A DNA stretch of 64,000 nt from Leptospirillum ferrooxidans C2-3 (GCF_000284315.1 NC_017094.1:2201486-2265485); one strand, 5' to 3'. Counted from the first letter of the stretch, positions 27,802-37,216 are shown. Numbers and translations: made by a program. The notes: generated from the sequence alone by a model not told the origin.

Positions 27802-28383
27802 GTGTCCCAATATCGCGTAGCAGTTGGTCCTGAAGCATTTCTTCCCCCCTCCGCAGCCATGATGGGGATTTCTCTCCCCGACCCGGGTGAAGGGCATATT
27901 GAAGGTGTCCTTGTCCCAGAGATTCAGGCTATCGAAGAAGCTGCAAGAAGGCTTTCCAAAGCCAAGGTTCCGACCTTTTTCCCTGGTCCGCTCGTTCTTT
28001 GGAAGTGGAACGAAAAATCTGCAAAAATGGCCAAGGTCATCAAAAGGGCTTCTGTCGAAGGGGGCATCAACATCATCCCCATGACAGACTACCGCCCCAA
28101 ATATCCAAAGATTGATCCTGAAACAGAAATCAATCCCAACCATCCCAACCTCACCATATGGCACAACAAGATCGATGCGTGCCTGTTTGTTGGCGTCCAT
28201 TGCCACCAAGCCAACCTGGCTCTCAAGATCATTCGTGGCGGAACAGACTGTTTCACAATGGCCTTCTGTTCTTTTTCCGGACATGAGGATGCCAATCTGT
28301 CGGTAAGGGATACTTCCCCGGAAACGTTCGAGCTATTGACAGACTTTCTCATCAAAATGCGTTCCAACTCAAAAGGGTTTTAA
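27802..28383 (+). CDS. PorE/ForE-like (CO dehydrogenase beta/ACS epsilon family) protein, copy 1
   Basis: 193 residues. It resembles the small extra subunit of five-subunit pyruvate/2-oxoglutarate:ferredoxin oxidoreductases of Hydrogenobacter-type autotrophs, and the CO dehydrogenase epsilon-like fold to which these are assigned. Conserved-looking blocks: GPEAFLPPSAAMMG, FFPGPLVLWKWNEK, NPNHPNLTIWHNKIDACLFVGVHCHQANLALKIIRGG and GHEDANLSVRD. The start is GTG at 27802 after AAGGAGATCCT. No catalytic alpha/beta/gamma subunit genes lie nearby. The assignment is from memory of the family. Confidence 0.55.
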   Translation: MSQYRVAVGPEAFLPPSAAMMGISLPDPGEGHIEGVLVPEIQAIEEAARRLSKAKVPTFFPGPLVLWKWNEKSAKMAKVIKRASVEGGINIIPMTDYRPKYPKIDPETEINPNHPNLTIWHNKIDACLFVGVHCHQANLALKIIRGGTDCFTMAFCSFSGHEDANLSVRDTSPETFELLTDFLIKMRSNSKGF

Positions 28384-28417
28384 GAATACCCTTTTGGCAG
28401 GAAAACCATATTGTCCA

Positions 28418-28453
28418 TAAGGAGGAGTTCCCTAGAGGGATTTCTCCTTTTAT
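28418..28453 (+). terminator. Imperfect hairpin with T-run between the PorE-like paralogues
   Basis: AAGGAG...TTCCCT pairs imperfectly with AGGGA...CTCCTT and is followed by TTTT. It lies 35 bases after copy 1 and may terminate or attenuate transcription into copy 2. Confidence 0.5.
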
Positions 28454-28571
28454 GGCGATAAGGCAGGGGATGCCGGGAGAAAAATCAGTTTTCCGGATCC
28501 ATTTGTATATGTAGCGGTTTATGGCCGCCAATATTCTTCTATCCAATCAACGTTTCACAAAAGGAGTGGAA

Positions 28572-29153
28572 GTGAATCCTTACAAAGTCATGAGGGGTCC
28601 GGAAGGATTCCTGCCCCCGGCAGCGGCATTGGCCGGAAACATACTCCCCGAGCCAGGATTTGGCCACATCGAAGGAAGAATCGTCAACGAGGACCAGGCT
28701 GTCGAAGAAGCTGCAAGAATGTTTGTCGGCGCAAAGGTTCCAACGATTTTCCCGGGTCCCCTTGTTCTCTGGGGATGGAACGAAAAAGCCATCAAGACTG
28801 CTGAGGCGGTCGAGCGTCTTTCCATCGCAGGTGGAATCAACATTATCCCGATGCCGGACTATCGCCCGAAATACCCGAAGATTGATCCAGAAGCAGAAAT
28901 CAACCCGAATCACCCCAACCTCACCATATGGCACAACAAAATCGATGTTTGCATGTTTATCGGTGTGCACTGCCATTATGCCAATCTTTCGCTCAAGATC
29001 ATTCGCGGCGGAACAGCCTGCTACACAATGGCATTCTGCGCAGAGGCAGGCCATGAAGATGCCAACCTCAGCGTCAGGGACATGTCTCCAACAAAGCTTG
29101 ACAAAGTGACCGAAATCGTCAAGAAGCTGAAAACGAATTCAAAAGGGTTTTGA
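28572..29153 (+). CDS. PorE/ForE-like protein, copy 2
   Basis: 193 residues, the same length as copy 1 and strongly similar throughout, notably NPNHPNLTIWHNKIDVC, IRGGTACYTMAFC and GHEDANLSVRDMSP. GTG at 28572 is chosen because AAAGGAG lies five bases upstream and it gives the same N-terminus (NPYKVMRGPEGFLPP) as copy 1; the frame is open for 17 codons before it. The two copies could serve two oxoacid:ferredoxin oxidoreductases (pyruvate and 2-oxoglutarate) encoded elsewhere. Confidence 0.55.
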   Translation: MNPYKVMRGPEGFLPPAAALAGNILPEPGFGHIEGRIVNEDQAVEEAARMFVGAKVPTIFPGPLVLWGWNEKAIKTAEAVERLSIAGGINIIPMPDYRPKYPKIDPEAEINPNHPNLTIWHNKIDVCMFIGVHCHYANLSLKIIRGGTACYTMAFCAEAGHEDANLSVRDMSPTKLDKVTEIVKKLKTNSKGF

Positions 29154-29160
29154 TCAACAC

Positions 29161-29198
29161 TCCGAAAGGCCAGACGTTAGAAGATCTGGCCTTTCGGA
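29161..29198 (+). terminator. Strong hairpin after the second PorE-like gene
   Basis: A perfect 14-bp stem TCCGAAAGGCCAGA/TCTGGCCTTTCGGA (29161-29174, 29185-29198) with a 10-nt loop lies seven bases past the stop. The T tract is short. Confidence 0.75.
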
Positions 29199-29710
29199 CA
29201 TTGGTTAAACCAATCGGGATCATCTCATCCATTCCTTCCGATTTGCACTCCGACGATTTCCCCCAATCTCTCTATGACCTGTTCGCACCGTAGTATAGCG
29301 GTATAACCCAGTCAATCTCCTGAAACAAAAACTGCAGCCGATACCACCCATAAGATTTTGAATTCCAACACATCAAGGTAAAGATCCCTCAATGGATCTC
29401 CTATCGGTGAGTGATGACAAAAAAACTCCCGTCTTACGCCTTCTGATAAACCGTTTAAGCCATTCTGAGCCGGAGCGAAAATATCCCTTGATCCACGGAT
29501 CAAAAAATCCGATTTCATGACTGTCACTGGCCTCCTTCAGACAAATGGAACATTGGAGACGCTTCCGCTTTGACAGACCCACCGGTCACTGGGATAATGG
29601 ACCATCGCTCCATCCCAGAAAATCAGATTCACTACCGGTTCCTGAACGAGCCCTCTTGAAGAAACGGATATTTCCATGACCTTGACCATCAATTTCGCTT
29701 CTTCTGCATC
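29199..29710. other. Intergenic region upstream of the Dab-type operon
   Basis: About 510 bases with no supported gene. The promoter of the four-gene carbon-uptake operon should be here. I saw no clear operator or riboswitch. Confidence 0.5.
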
Positions 29711-31432
29711 ATGACCAATCCGTTTGGAGTCCTTCCGATCATTCTTCTCCTGATCCCTCTTGTCCCTTTCCTGGGGGGAGCGGTCGTTTTTTTCCTCAAA
29801 AAAGACGAGAACATATCCTTCAGGCTTCTTTTTCCATTAGGTGCCCTGTCACTTCTAGGCTCCGTCATCATGGACGCGGCTTCCCCGTGGAATGGCCATC
29901 CCGTGAATTTCGTCCTCTTTCCGGATCCATTTTCAGAGATACCCGGCCCAGGAATCTCCATTTCCTGGGATCCTCTCTCCGGAATCCTGTCCATTTTCAT
30001 ACTCCTCGTGTTTCTCAACATTCTGACCTTCTCGCGTCGAACCATGTCGACCGAACCCTATGCCGGAGCGTTTTTATCCGCCCTCTCCCTGGCCACCGGA
30101 TCCCTCCTTCTTCTCGTGACAGCAAGGCACCTCTTGTTGATCTACCTTGCCTGGGAACTGGTCCTTCTCGCCTTGATTCTCCTCTTGATCCACCATCGCC
30201 ACAGATCACTCTCCGCAATGGGAGTGATCTCCACCTGGACCATGAACCAGCTTGGCGGGGGACTTCTGCTCTCGGGATTTCTTCTTGTCGGAAAGATGGC
30301 AGGAACCTTCGATCTCGACACCCTTTTCCGAAGACTCGATCCCCAACTGGGCCTCTTACAGGGAAGCCCCGGAGAGCTCATCCTCGCCTGCACGCTCATC
30401 TCCTGTGGACTCTGCATCAGATCCGTCCAGTTTCCATTTCACGGCTGGCTTTTAACAACACTCGACGCACCCACTCCCGTATCGGCCTTCATGCATGCCG
30501 GCATCGTCAATGCGGGAGGTTTTTTGCTGACCAGGCTCGCTCCGCTTTTCAATACAACGCCGATTGTTCTTGATGGACTGTTTCTTGTCGGAGCCACCAC
30601 AGCGGTCGCCGGATCGGCCATGATGCTCATTCAGGTCCGGGTCAAAAATACCCTGGTCTACTCCACCATCGGGCAAATGGGATACATGATCGCCGAATGC
30701 GGACTTGGTGTTTTTCCTGCCGCCATTTTCCACATGATCGCCCACGGGATTTTTAAAGGGACCCTTTTTCTAGGATCGGGAAGCATCATCCACGAGATCC
30801 GGGTCAACGAACACGAACCAAAGGGCGTCGTCCGAAAACTCTTCGGACGACATCACAAAGTCGGTATCCTTCTTCTTGGGATGATTGTCATTGTTCCCCT
30901 TGGCTGGCTCTGGTACCACATGATACGGGGCGGAGGGTTCCTACCTCAAAACGGGGCCTTCATCCTGATCATGTTTGGGGTTGCAACCGCCATCCAGACA
31001 GTTCTTTCCCTGACCAGATCCCGCCACCTGCTCACACCAAAATCCTTGGGAATCATGGCCGGAGCCCTCATCACCCTCGTGGGACTATATTGGGGATCCA
31101 TCCATCTTTTTGACCAGATGCTGGAAGTCGTGGTTGGAAAACCCTCTCCCGAGGAGGTGGACAACCGGTTGAGGTTCCTCGTTCCGGCGACCTTTACAAC
31201 CATGGCCTATATTCTTTTCCTTGGCGGAGGTCTTCTGATGAGGGAGGGAAAATCTTCCCCTGCTGTCTCACCGGCTCTTTTAAACAAAATTCACGGTCTT
31301 CTGGGAAGGGATCTCGGCGTCTCAACCTTTGCCCGTAGACTCATCACCGAGCCCCTGATGGCCATTGCCCGTACCATCAGGTCGCTTACGATCAAACCCG
31401 GAGACCTTTCCGTCAGGGATCGGGAACTTTGA
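29711..31432 (+). CDS. dabB: NuoL/Mrp-antiporter-like membrane subunit, DabB type
   Basis: 573 residues, 13-14 membrane helices, proton-pumping quinone oxidoreductase family. The core motif FPFHGWLLTTLDAPTPVSAFMHAGIVNAGG (about residues 240-269) with buried His/Lys/Glu positions is intact, as is STIGQMGYM. In DAB systems, DabB partners DabA and couples a cation gradient to CO2-to-bicarbonate trapping. It is followed by an overlapping second subunit and DabA, which separates it from a respiratory complex I operon. Confidence 0.85.
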   Translation: MTNPFGVLPIILLLIPLVPFLGGAVVFFLKKDENISFRLLFPLGALSLLGSVIMDAASPWNGHPVNFVLFPDPFSEIPGPGISISWDPLSGILSIFILLVFLNILTFSRRTMSTEPYAGAFLSALSLATGSLLLLVTARHLLLIYLAWELVLLALILLLIHHRHRSLSAMGVISTWTMNQLGGGLLLSGFLLVGKMAGTFDLDTLFRRLDPQLGLLQGSPGELILACTLISCGLCIRSVQFPFHGWLLTTLDAPTPVSAFMHAGIVNAGGFLLTRLAPLFNTTPIVLDGLFLVGATTAVAGSAMMLIQVRVKNTLVYSTIGQMGYMIAECGLGVFPAAIFHMIAHGIFKGTLFLGSGSIIHEIRVNEHEPKGVVRKLFGRHHKVGILLLGMIVIVPLGWLWYHMIRGGGFLPQNGAFILIMFGVATAIQTVLSLTRSRHLLTPKSLGIMAGALITLVGLYWGSIHLFDQMLEVVVGKPSPEEVDNRLRFLVPATFTTMAYILFLGGGLLMREGKSSPAVSPALLNKIHGLLGRDLGVSTFARRLITEPLMAIARTIRSLTIKPGDLSVRDREL

Positions 31433-32841
31433 TGAAAGACCCTTTACTCCTGACCATCCTGTTGCTCCTACCTATTTTTTCGATGGTGCTGAACTTCCTT
31501 TCCGGAAAAAAAGAGGATCCATTCAACCGGGAAAGCCATTCCCTGGCCCGTTTGTCAAAGCTCTGGCCAATGATTCTCTTTTCTCTTGTCGCCGCCGTTC
31601 TGGGAAAACAGCTTGAAGCGCCGCTGACATTTACAATTCTTGCATCGCTTCCTCTTCTTTTGTTTCTTCCGCTCGATGACACAATAGACCCTCTCCGAAA
31701 CACCCGAACGATCTCGTCACTTCTGACGATTTTCTTTGCGTCGGGCTTTCTGATCTCTCCCGACTCGCTCTGGGCAACCCTGTTTTGGGAAGGATTACTC
31801 ATATCCCTTCTCTTCTCCGGAACATTCGGGAGAATCACGAAGGTCGATGATAATTTTCGTACAAGCGGGGTTCCCTTCCCCCTTTTGATTTCCGCCCTTT
31901 TATTTCCGGCTTCCCAGTGGTTGTCGGGAACCCTTCCCGGACAACACATCCATGTTTCGCTTCTCTCTTTCACGACTGGAATCGTTGCACTCGGACTCTT
32001 TCTGCCTTCGGCCCCATTCATGAAATGGCTCCTTCTTTTCCCGGATGACAAACTGACGGCCAGAAGCTATTTCCAGCGGGTAGCGCTCACGCTGGTCGCG
32101 ACAGATGGCCTCATGAGATTCATCCTTCCCCAGCAGTCTCTTGCCGGCAGATCGTTTTTATTGTCCCATGGACACCTGACACTCTTGTCGATGCTTCTCG
32201 TGATATCGGCGCTTCTCGCCCAGATCCAGGGACTGGCTCTTGCCTTTAGTGAGCCGGTTCTCTTTCGCCGAGTGGCCTACCTGACATTCTCCCAGTCGAC
32301 ACTTCTTGCCACCGCCATCCTTCTTGGAGGCAGCCATCGGGAAACCATCCTGACCCTTCTGTCCGTATCGCTCATCTCATGCACTGTCACCATCGGCATG
32401 CCCCTGTTCCATATCGAGCTCCAAACCCGGCACAGGACCCTTTCAAGCCTTGGTGGCCTCCTGGTCAACATGCCCAGGACTGCGATCCTCATGGCTCTGG
32501 GAAGCATCGCCTTTTCAGGTTTTCCAGGATTTTCCCTCGCGGCGGCCTTTTCCTTTTTTGCTTTTGACAGGTGGGCGATTCCTTACCTTCTCCTCTCACT
32601 CTTTCTTGTAACGATCACCGGGATCCTTCTCGGCAGAACGCTCGGCAATCTTTTCCTTGGAGAGGAACCTAAAGCCTCTTACCGGCCAAGAGACTTGTCC
32701 CTGTGGTCTTTCTCCCTGGGGATCCTTCTACTGCTTCCGATCACCCTGCTGGCGTTCTACCCCCCAAGCTCCGGACACGGACTCTTTCACCGCCCAGGCT
32801 TCAATCAGTCCCTTTCCATAAAGACAGGATCTTCAAAATGA
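31432..32841 (+). CDS. Second, degenerate antiporter-like membrane subunit of the Dab locus
   Basis: 469 residues, about 12-13 membrane helices. The general layout resembles a NuoL/M/N subunit, but the motif equivalent to PFHGWLL...APTPVSAFMHAG is APFMKWLLLFPDDKLTARSYF: the aligned His and the PVSA...H block are missing, so proton-path residues are probably lost. It starts in a TGATG overlap with dabB and overlaps dabA by ATGA, so all three are coupled. It may be a structural partner in the membrane complex. Confidence 0.75.
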   Translation: MKDPLLLTILLLLPIFSMVLNFLSGKKEDPFNRESHSLARLSKLWPMILFSLVAAVLGKQLEAPLTFTILASLPLLLFLPLDDTIDPLRNTRTISSLLTIFFASGFLISPDSLWATLFWEGLLISLLFSGTFGRITKVDDNFRTSGVPFPLLISALLFPASQWLSGTLPGQHIHVSLLSFTTGIVALGLFLPSAPFMKWLLLFPDDKLTARSYFQRVALTLVATDGLMRFILPQQSLAGRSFLLSHGHLTLLSMLLVISALLAQIQGLALAFSEPVLFRRVAYLTFSQSTLLATAILLGGSHRETILTLLSVSLISCTVTIGMPLFHIELQTRHRTLSSLGGLLVNMPRTAILMALGSIAFSGFPGFSLAAAFSFFAFDRWAIPYLLLSLFLVTITGILLGRTLGNLFLGEEPKASYRPRDLSLWSFSLGILLLLPITLLAFYPPSSGHGLFHRPGFNQSLSIKTGSSK

Positions 32842-35800
32842 ACAATGCCCTGACACCTGCCAGCATCGAACTGAGGTCACGGATCCGTCTGGCACTCTCC
32901 ATGATCCCCACAGCCTGGCCGCTGGACGGTTTCATCCACCATAACCCCCTCCACGGACTGACCGACCTCCACTTCACGAAAGCCCTTTCACAGGGGGCCA
33001 CCCTGTTTGGGGGAGGCGTGTGGCCGACCCGCTCCTATCTGAGGGATCAGTTCAAAAAAGGATCCCTGACCCGCTCCGCCCTTCGAAAAACCCTTCTGGA
33101 GGCGAATGTCCTTCTGAAAAGCGAAAGCACTGATCCCGGAGTCGAACTCGATTCTCCAAACGACGCCGGGCTGCCTTCACTGACACTTTCCCGGATATTC
33201 ATGTCGGAGCTCCTTGTTGATCCGCCAACACCTGTGTTTTGGGAGAGGGACTGGGACCAATCCCTTCCCGGTGAAGAGACGGAAGACCCAGCATGGGATT
33301 CGATCATCGACGAGCTTTGTCAATCTGGAGAAGAACTCGGATTGCTCCAGGACAGAAAAGTGGTCAGGAAAAACGTTGCGGCGATTGCCCGAAAGGTCAG
33401 GGATCTCCATAAACTCCTCACCCCTCAAAGGAAGCTTTCCGGCAGCGCCTTTTTCCCTTTCACCTTCAAGGAGAGATCCCATGGAGGCCATCTCTTTTTC
33501 GAGGACGGACTGCAATCCGATCCCCTCCATCATCTGAACACCTTAATCGATGGCATCTCTCCCGATGAGTTCTCTATCGACCGGCTGAAACCCACTCCCC
33601 TTGAATGGCTTGACCGTCTTGCCGGCACATCCCTTGTCTCCCGTCTCGACAATGCGATGAGCGAGGCGGCAGCCCTGTTCATGGATAATGGACAGGCGTT
33701 CTGGACACTTCCCGACCGGGAGAAGGGATTCTTCTCCCTCTTTAAAACCCGATGGAGCGATCCTCTCCTCGCACCGGATCCAATCTCCTCATGCTCTTCG
33801 GGGCTCGCGTCCCTTCCCGACTCCCCCGAAGAGGCAATGCTCTGGGTTCTGAAAGAGATGGGCATTCCTTCCTCGGAATGGGTGGCCCTTTTCTATCGGG
33901 AGTTTTCCTTCCTTCCGGGTTGGTCCGGAACCATCCGCTGGATGTCCGAGTCCCACGAACACCGATCCTTCCCCCCCATCGACCCGACCGAATGGATCTC
34001 CCTCCGGCTCTGCACCGAATATTTTCTGGGGGAACCTGTAACACGGTCTCTCTGGAAAATTCCCTTTTCAAGGCCAGCGATTTCAGGGATTTGCAAAGAA
34101 CATCCGGAAGAGGCCGCCATTCGCCTCCTGGGACTCCATCCCGACCTTCCGCGAGGGGTTGTCCGAAAAATCGAGGAAGTGACCCTGGAGAGGCCTTTCC
34201 AAAGCGTATCGTTTGGTTACGAGGAGCTCTGGGAAGAGATCGTCTCCTCCCACCTGAGAAACCAGCCCTTTTTAGACCTGATCCTCTCCCTCTCCCGACT
34301 CTGGCTCTGGGAAGAAGGACGTCTTCCTGATCCTTCCGCACTCACCATCGAGCAACTGGCCTCCCTGATGAACGCGTTTTCCCGGATCCGAAGGGAGAAC
34401 CTTCCCCTCTGGGGGCTTATGGCCCTTGAGCATCATTACCGGCAAGAACTTCTGGGCCAGATCGGCAGCAAGCCCGAAAGCCGCTCCTCCACAGAAGGCT
34501 CTCCCCCCAAAAACCAGGTTCTCTTCTGTATCGACGTCCGGTCCGAATCTGTCAGAAGACATCTTGAAACACTGGGACCTTACGAAACACGTGGTGTTGC
34601 GGGATTTTTTGGTCTTCCCATCGCATTTCGGTCATTTGGTGCGATGATCTTCCACCGTCAGTCGCCCCCGACGATTTCTCCCAGGATTTTTCTGTGGGAG
34701 CTTCACCGTCCCTTTGCCGTGCGATCGATGCGCAGCTTTTTTCAGGGACGAAGGATCTGGCGATGGCTGAACCATCTTCTCCACGAACTGAAAAACAATG
34801 TGGTGACGCCTTATGTTCTGGTCGAGGCAATCGGCTGGATATCGGGAGTTCCTTTCTTTGGAAGAACCCTTTTCCCGAGGCGGTACGGAGAACTCTCCGA
34901 GACCGTTGCCGCATCCGTCCTGCCAGAGGTGCCCACGATGGTTCCGCTGGACAAGATTTCGGAAAAGGAAGCCCGGGAAATCGTCGAACAGGAGCAACGC
35001 CAAACCATCCGGCAGGTCGTCGCCGAGAAATACAGCCAACGGAATCTTCCCAGAATCCCCGGACGGGCGGTCGAGGAATTCCGGTTTCTGATCCTCTCCA
35101 CCGATCATGAAAAAGAAAATCCCCAAACCAGCCTCGCGAAACTGATCGGACTCTCCCCCAAAGAGGAAGAAGCCCTGATCCGCGATTTGCGGGAAATTCA
35201 CCATCTGACACCCCGGATGGCGGCCAACAGGATCGAGGAGCTCGCGCGCGTGGGACTCACCCCGAACGAACAGGCCAATCTTGCCGAAACGGTTCTCACC
35301 GTCTCGGGACTTCGTCACAACCTGGGACGGCTCGTGCTTTTTCTTGGCCACCGAAGCCGGTCAGAAAACAATCCTTTTGAATCGGCCCTCGACTGCGGCG
35401 CCTGCGGAGGTCGAGACGGAAGCCCCAACGCACGGGTCTCGGCGGGACTTCTGAACCGTCCCGCCGTTCGGGAAATCCTCCAGAAAAGATCGATACACAT
35501 TCCATCGGACACCTTTTTCATGGCCGGTGTCCATGAAACCACGACAGACCGCTTCTTCTTCTATGATCAGGAGGACTGGCCAGAAAGCCATCTCCCGGAA
35601 ATCGGCGTCCTGATCAAGGACCTCCGTACGGCAGGAACACTGTCGGCGATGGAGCGGCAAACCACATTTCCCGACTCTTCTCCACAATCACCGAACATGT
35701 CACAGTCCTCTCTTGTCAAACGGGCCCACGACTGGGCAGAGGTCCGGCCGGAATGGGGACTTTCCGGAAACGCGGCCCTCGTGATCGGGAATCGCTCCCT

Positions 35801-36299
35801 CACATCAGGACGGAATCTCTCAAACCGTGTGTTTCTCCAGGAGTACAACCATTCCGACGACCCCCGGGGGAAATGGCTCGAGACACTCCTTTCCGGACCC
35901 ATGGTGGTCGCATGGTGGATCAATCTCGAACATTACTTTTCTTCCGTCGACCCCAGAGTCTGGGGCTCCGGAAGCAAGGTTTCCCATAATGTGACCGGCA
36001 GGCTGGGTGTCGTGGTTGGACATGAAGGGGACCTGAGGTTTGGACTTCCACGACAGACTGTGATGGACAAGAACAGAAAACTCAGACATGAGCCGCTCAG
36101 GCTCCTCGTCATTGTTGAAACCACAAGGGAGAGGATGGAATCCGCCCTTCTGGCCTCCCTGTCCATCCGGAAGATTTTCGATCTGGAGTGGGCAACCCTT
36201 GTTGTCAAGGAGCCGGAACAGCCAGGTTTCTGGCGATATGAAGCGGGAGGAGCCTGGATTCCAGAAGAGGCTCAAACACCAATCGCCTTTCGAATATAA
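32838..36299 (+). CDS. dabA: DabA / DUF2309 carbonic-anhydrase-like subunit of a bicarbonate-accumulating complex
   Basis: 1153 residues. DabA is a zinc protein resembling beta-carbonic anhydrase that hydrates CO2 vectorially with DabB. All four residues known from Halothiobacillus DabA (C351, D353, H524, C539) have counterparts here: C564 and D566 in LFCIDVRSE, H838 in LGHRSRSENNPF, and C853 in ALDCGACGGRDG; the H-to-C spacing of 15 is the same. The N-terminus and the middle are longer, so this is a large variant. The start ATG at 32838 overlaps the upstream stop; an open frame extends further up but lies inside that gene. Confidence 0.9.
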   Translation: MNNALTPASIELRSRIRLALSMIPTAWPLDGFIHHNPLHGLTDLHFTKALSQGATLFGGGVWPTRSYLRDQFKKGSLTRSALRKTLLEANVLLKSESTDPGVELDSPNDAGLPSLTLSRIFMSELLVDPPTPVFWERDWDQSLPGEETEDPAWDSIIDELCQSGEELGLLQDRKVVRKNVAAIARKVRDLHKLLTPQRKLSGSAFFPFTFKERSHGGHLFFEDGLQSDPLHHLNTLIDGISPDEFSIDRLKPTPLEWLDRLAGTSLVSRLDNAMSEAAALFMDNGQAFWTLPDREKGFFSLFKTRWSDPLLAPDPISSCSSGLASLPDSPEEAMLWVLKEMGIPSSEWVALFYREFSFLPGWSGTIRWMSESHEHRSFPPIDPTEWISLRLCTEYFLGEPVTRSLWKIPFSRPAISGICKEHPEEAAIRLLGLHPDLPRGVVRKIEEVTLERPFQSVSFGYEELWEEIVSSHLRNQPFLDLILSLSRLWLWEEGRLPDPSALTIEQLASLMNAFSRIRRENLPLWGLMALEHHYRQELLGQIGSKPESRSSTEGSPPKNQVLFCIDVRSESVRRHLETLGPYETRGVAGFFGLPIAFRSFGAMIFHRQSPPTISPRIFLWELHRPFAVRSMRSFFQGRRIWRWLNHLLHELKNNVVTPYVLVEAIGWISGVPFFGRTLFPRRYGELSETVAASVLPEVPTMVPLDKISEKEAREIVEQEQRQTIRQVVAEKYSQRNLPRIPGRAVEEFRFLILSTDHEKENPQTSLAKLIGLSPKEEEALIRDLREIHHLTPRMAANRIEELARVGLTPNEQANLAETVLTVSGLRHNLGRLVLFLGHRSRSENNPFESALDCGACGGRDGSPNARVSAGLLNRPAVREILQKRSIHIPSDTFFMAGVHETTTDRFFFYDQEDWPESHLPEIGVLIKDLRTAGTLSAMERQTTFPDSSPQSPNMSQSSLVKRAHDWAEVRPEWGLSGNAALVIGNRSLTSGRNLSNRVFLQEYNHSDDPRGKWLETLLSGPMVVAWWINLEHYFSSVDPRVWGSGSKVSHNVTGRLGVVVGHEGDLRFGLPRQTVMDKNRKLRHEPLRLLVIVETTRERMESALLASLSIRKIFDLEWATLVVKEPEQPGFWRYEAGGAWIPEEAQTPIAFRI

Positions 36300-36320
36300 A
36301 CCTACAAAAAAGAGGATCCA

Positions 36321-36662
36321 ATGGCAGGACTGAAGCTTTATTCCGTCAAAAAAGTGGAAATCATCACCGCAGGGGAACACCTTCCCTTTCTCAGGGAACT
36401 CCTCGACGATGTCAAGGTGTCCGGCTACACCATCATTCCCGATGTCTCGGGAAAGGGCCACAGCGGCTTCCATGAAGCGCAGCTCATGTTCAACGACATG
36501 AACATTCTGGTCATGGTCATTACCGTTGTCCCCGAATCCTGGGTCGAGACGATCCTCTCGGGGCTCTCGCCTCTTTTTGAGCGTTACTCCGGGGTGGTCT
36601 TTGTATCGGATGTCCAGGTCAGCAGGAGGGAGTATTTCGGGGGGACAGGCCAGACGACCTGA
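36321..36662 (+). CDS. PII-like signalling protein of the Dab locus
   Basis: 113 residues with the PII/GlnB ferredoxin-like fold: KLYSVKKVEIITAGEHLPFLRELLDDVKVSGYTI, a short T-loop region (PDVSGKGHSGFHEAQ), and VVFVSDVQVSRREYF at the end. The canonical uridylylated Tyr is not evident. PII-like proteins are found near carbon-uptake genes (CPII, SbtB) and sense carbon or nucleotide status; regulation of this Dab complex is inferred from position, 21 bases after dabA with AGAGGAT. Confidence 0.8.
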   Translation: MAGLKLYSVKKVEIITAGEHLPFLRELLDDVKVSGYTIIPDVSGKGHSGFHEAQLMFNDMNILVMVITVVPESWVETILSGLSPLFERYSGVVFVSDVQVSRREYFGGTGQTT

Positions 36663-36672
36663 TTCCCCGAAA
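36635..36672. terminator. Hairpin at the end of the Dab operon
   Basis: TTTCGGGG...CAGG pairs with CCTG...CCCCGAAA (36635-36642, 36665-36672) across the PII-like stop codon, between convergent genes. No downstream T run on either strand, so termination strength is doubtful. Confidence 0.45.
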
Positions 36673-36679
36673 AAAGAAT

Positions 36680-37216
36680 TTACCGGGACGGGCTTTCTTC
36701 GTGGAAGGCCACGAGAGGATGAAGGGCGATCTCGTTATCCAGTGCATGATAGAAACGAAGAATACTGTTTCGGGTTGCCCCCAGATCAGGAAGTGACCCG
36801 TCAGCCTTTCCCGACATGGACAGCCTGACGCCTTCGGAGATGGGGGTTTTGGTCAGCGTCATGGTCTCTTTCTTTCTCCAGAATGTCGAAGGAACCTTGA
36901 TCCGGTAGGTCCCGCCTGTTCCTGACACCGTCAGCGTCTCGATCGTCCAGCCCCGAAAATGCTTGATCGCCCGCATGATGTTCTGATCCAGAACAATAAC
37001 ATCCCCTTCATAGTTTCGGTCCATCAGCTCGGGGAGGGGATATCCCTGGCCAGTCCAGGCCCGGTTCAGGGAGAAGTAGACGGATAATCGCTTCATGACT
37101 CCCGGAGGATTCCACAGATTCGTGTTGTTCGAGATCAGGTCCCCTCCGAGATAGACAAAACAGGCCAGACAGAAAACGGCCAAACCGATGAAAGTCCAGC
37201 GCACCGGTCCGCTCAT
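36680..37216 (-). CDS. Membrane-anchored protein of unknown function downstream of trxB
   Basis: 178 residues: one N-terminal membrane helix (about 9-26), then an extracytoplasmic domain of mixed alpha/beta character. I recognise no family. The start is chosen at 37216, overlapping the trxB stop by ATGA, so it is translationally coupled to trxB. Confidence 0.65.
   Translation of the reverse strand: MSGPVRWTFIGLAVFCLACFVYLGGDLISNNTNLWNPPGVMKRLSVYFSLNRAWTGQGYPLPELMDRNYEGDVIVLDQNIMRAIKHFRGWTIETLTVSGTGGTYRIKVPSTFWRKKETMTLTKTPISEGVRLSMSGKADGSLPDLGATRNSILRFYHALDNEIALHPLVAFHEESPSR

Noticed and set aside
29280-29320. tRNA-like GTAGTATAGCGGTA segment
   Set aside because: No acceptor stem, anticodon arm or T-arm could be folded around it on either strand.
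34632-35351. Long minus-strand frames within dabA
   Set aside because: Antisense to conserved DabA motifs, and no ribosome-binding site or recognisable domain.
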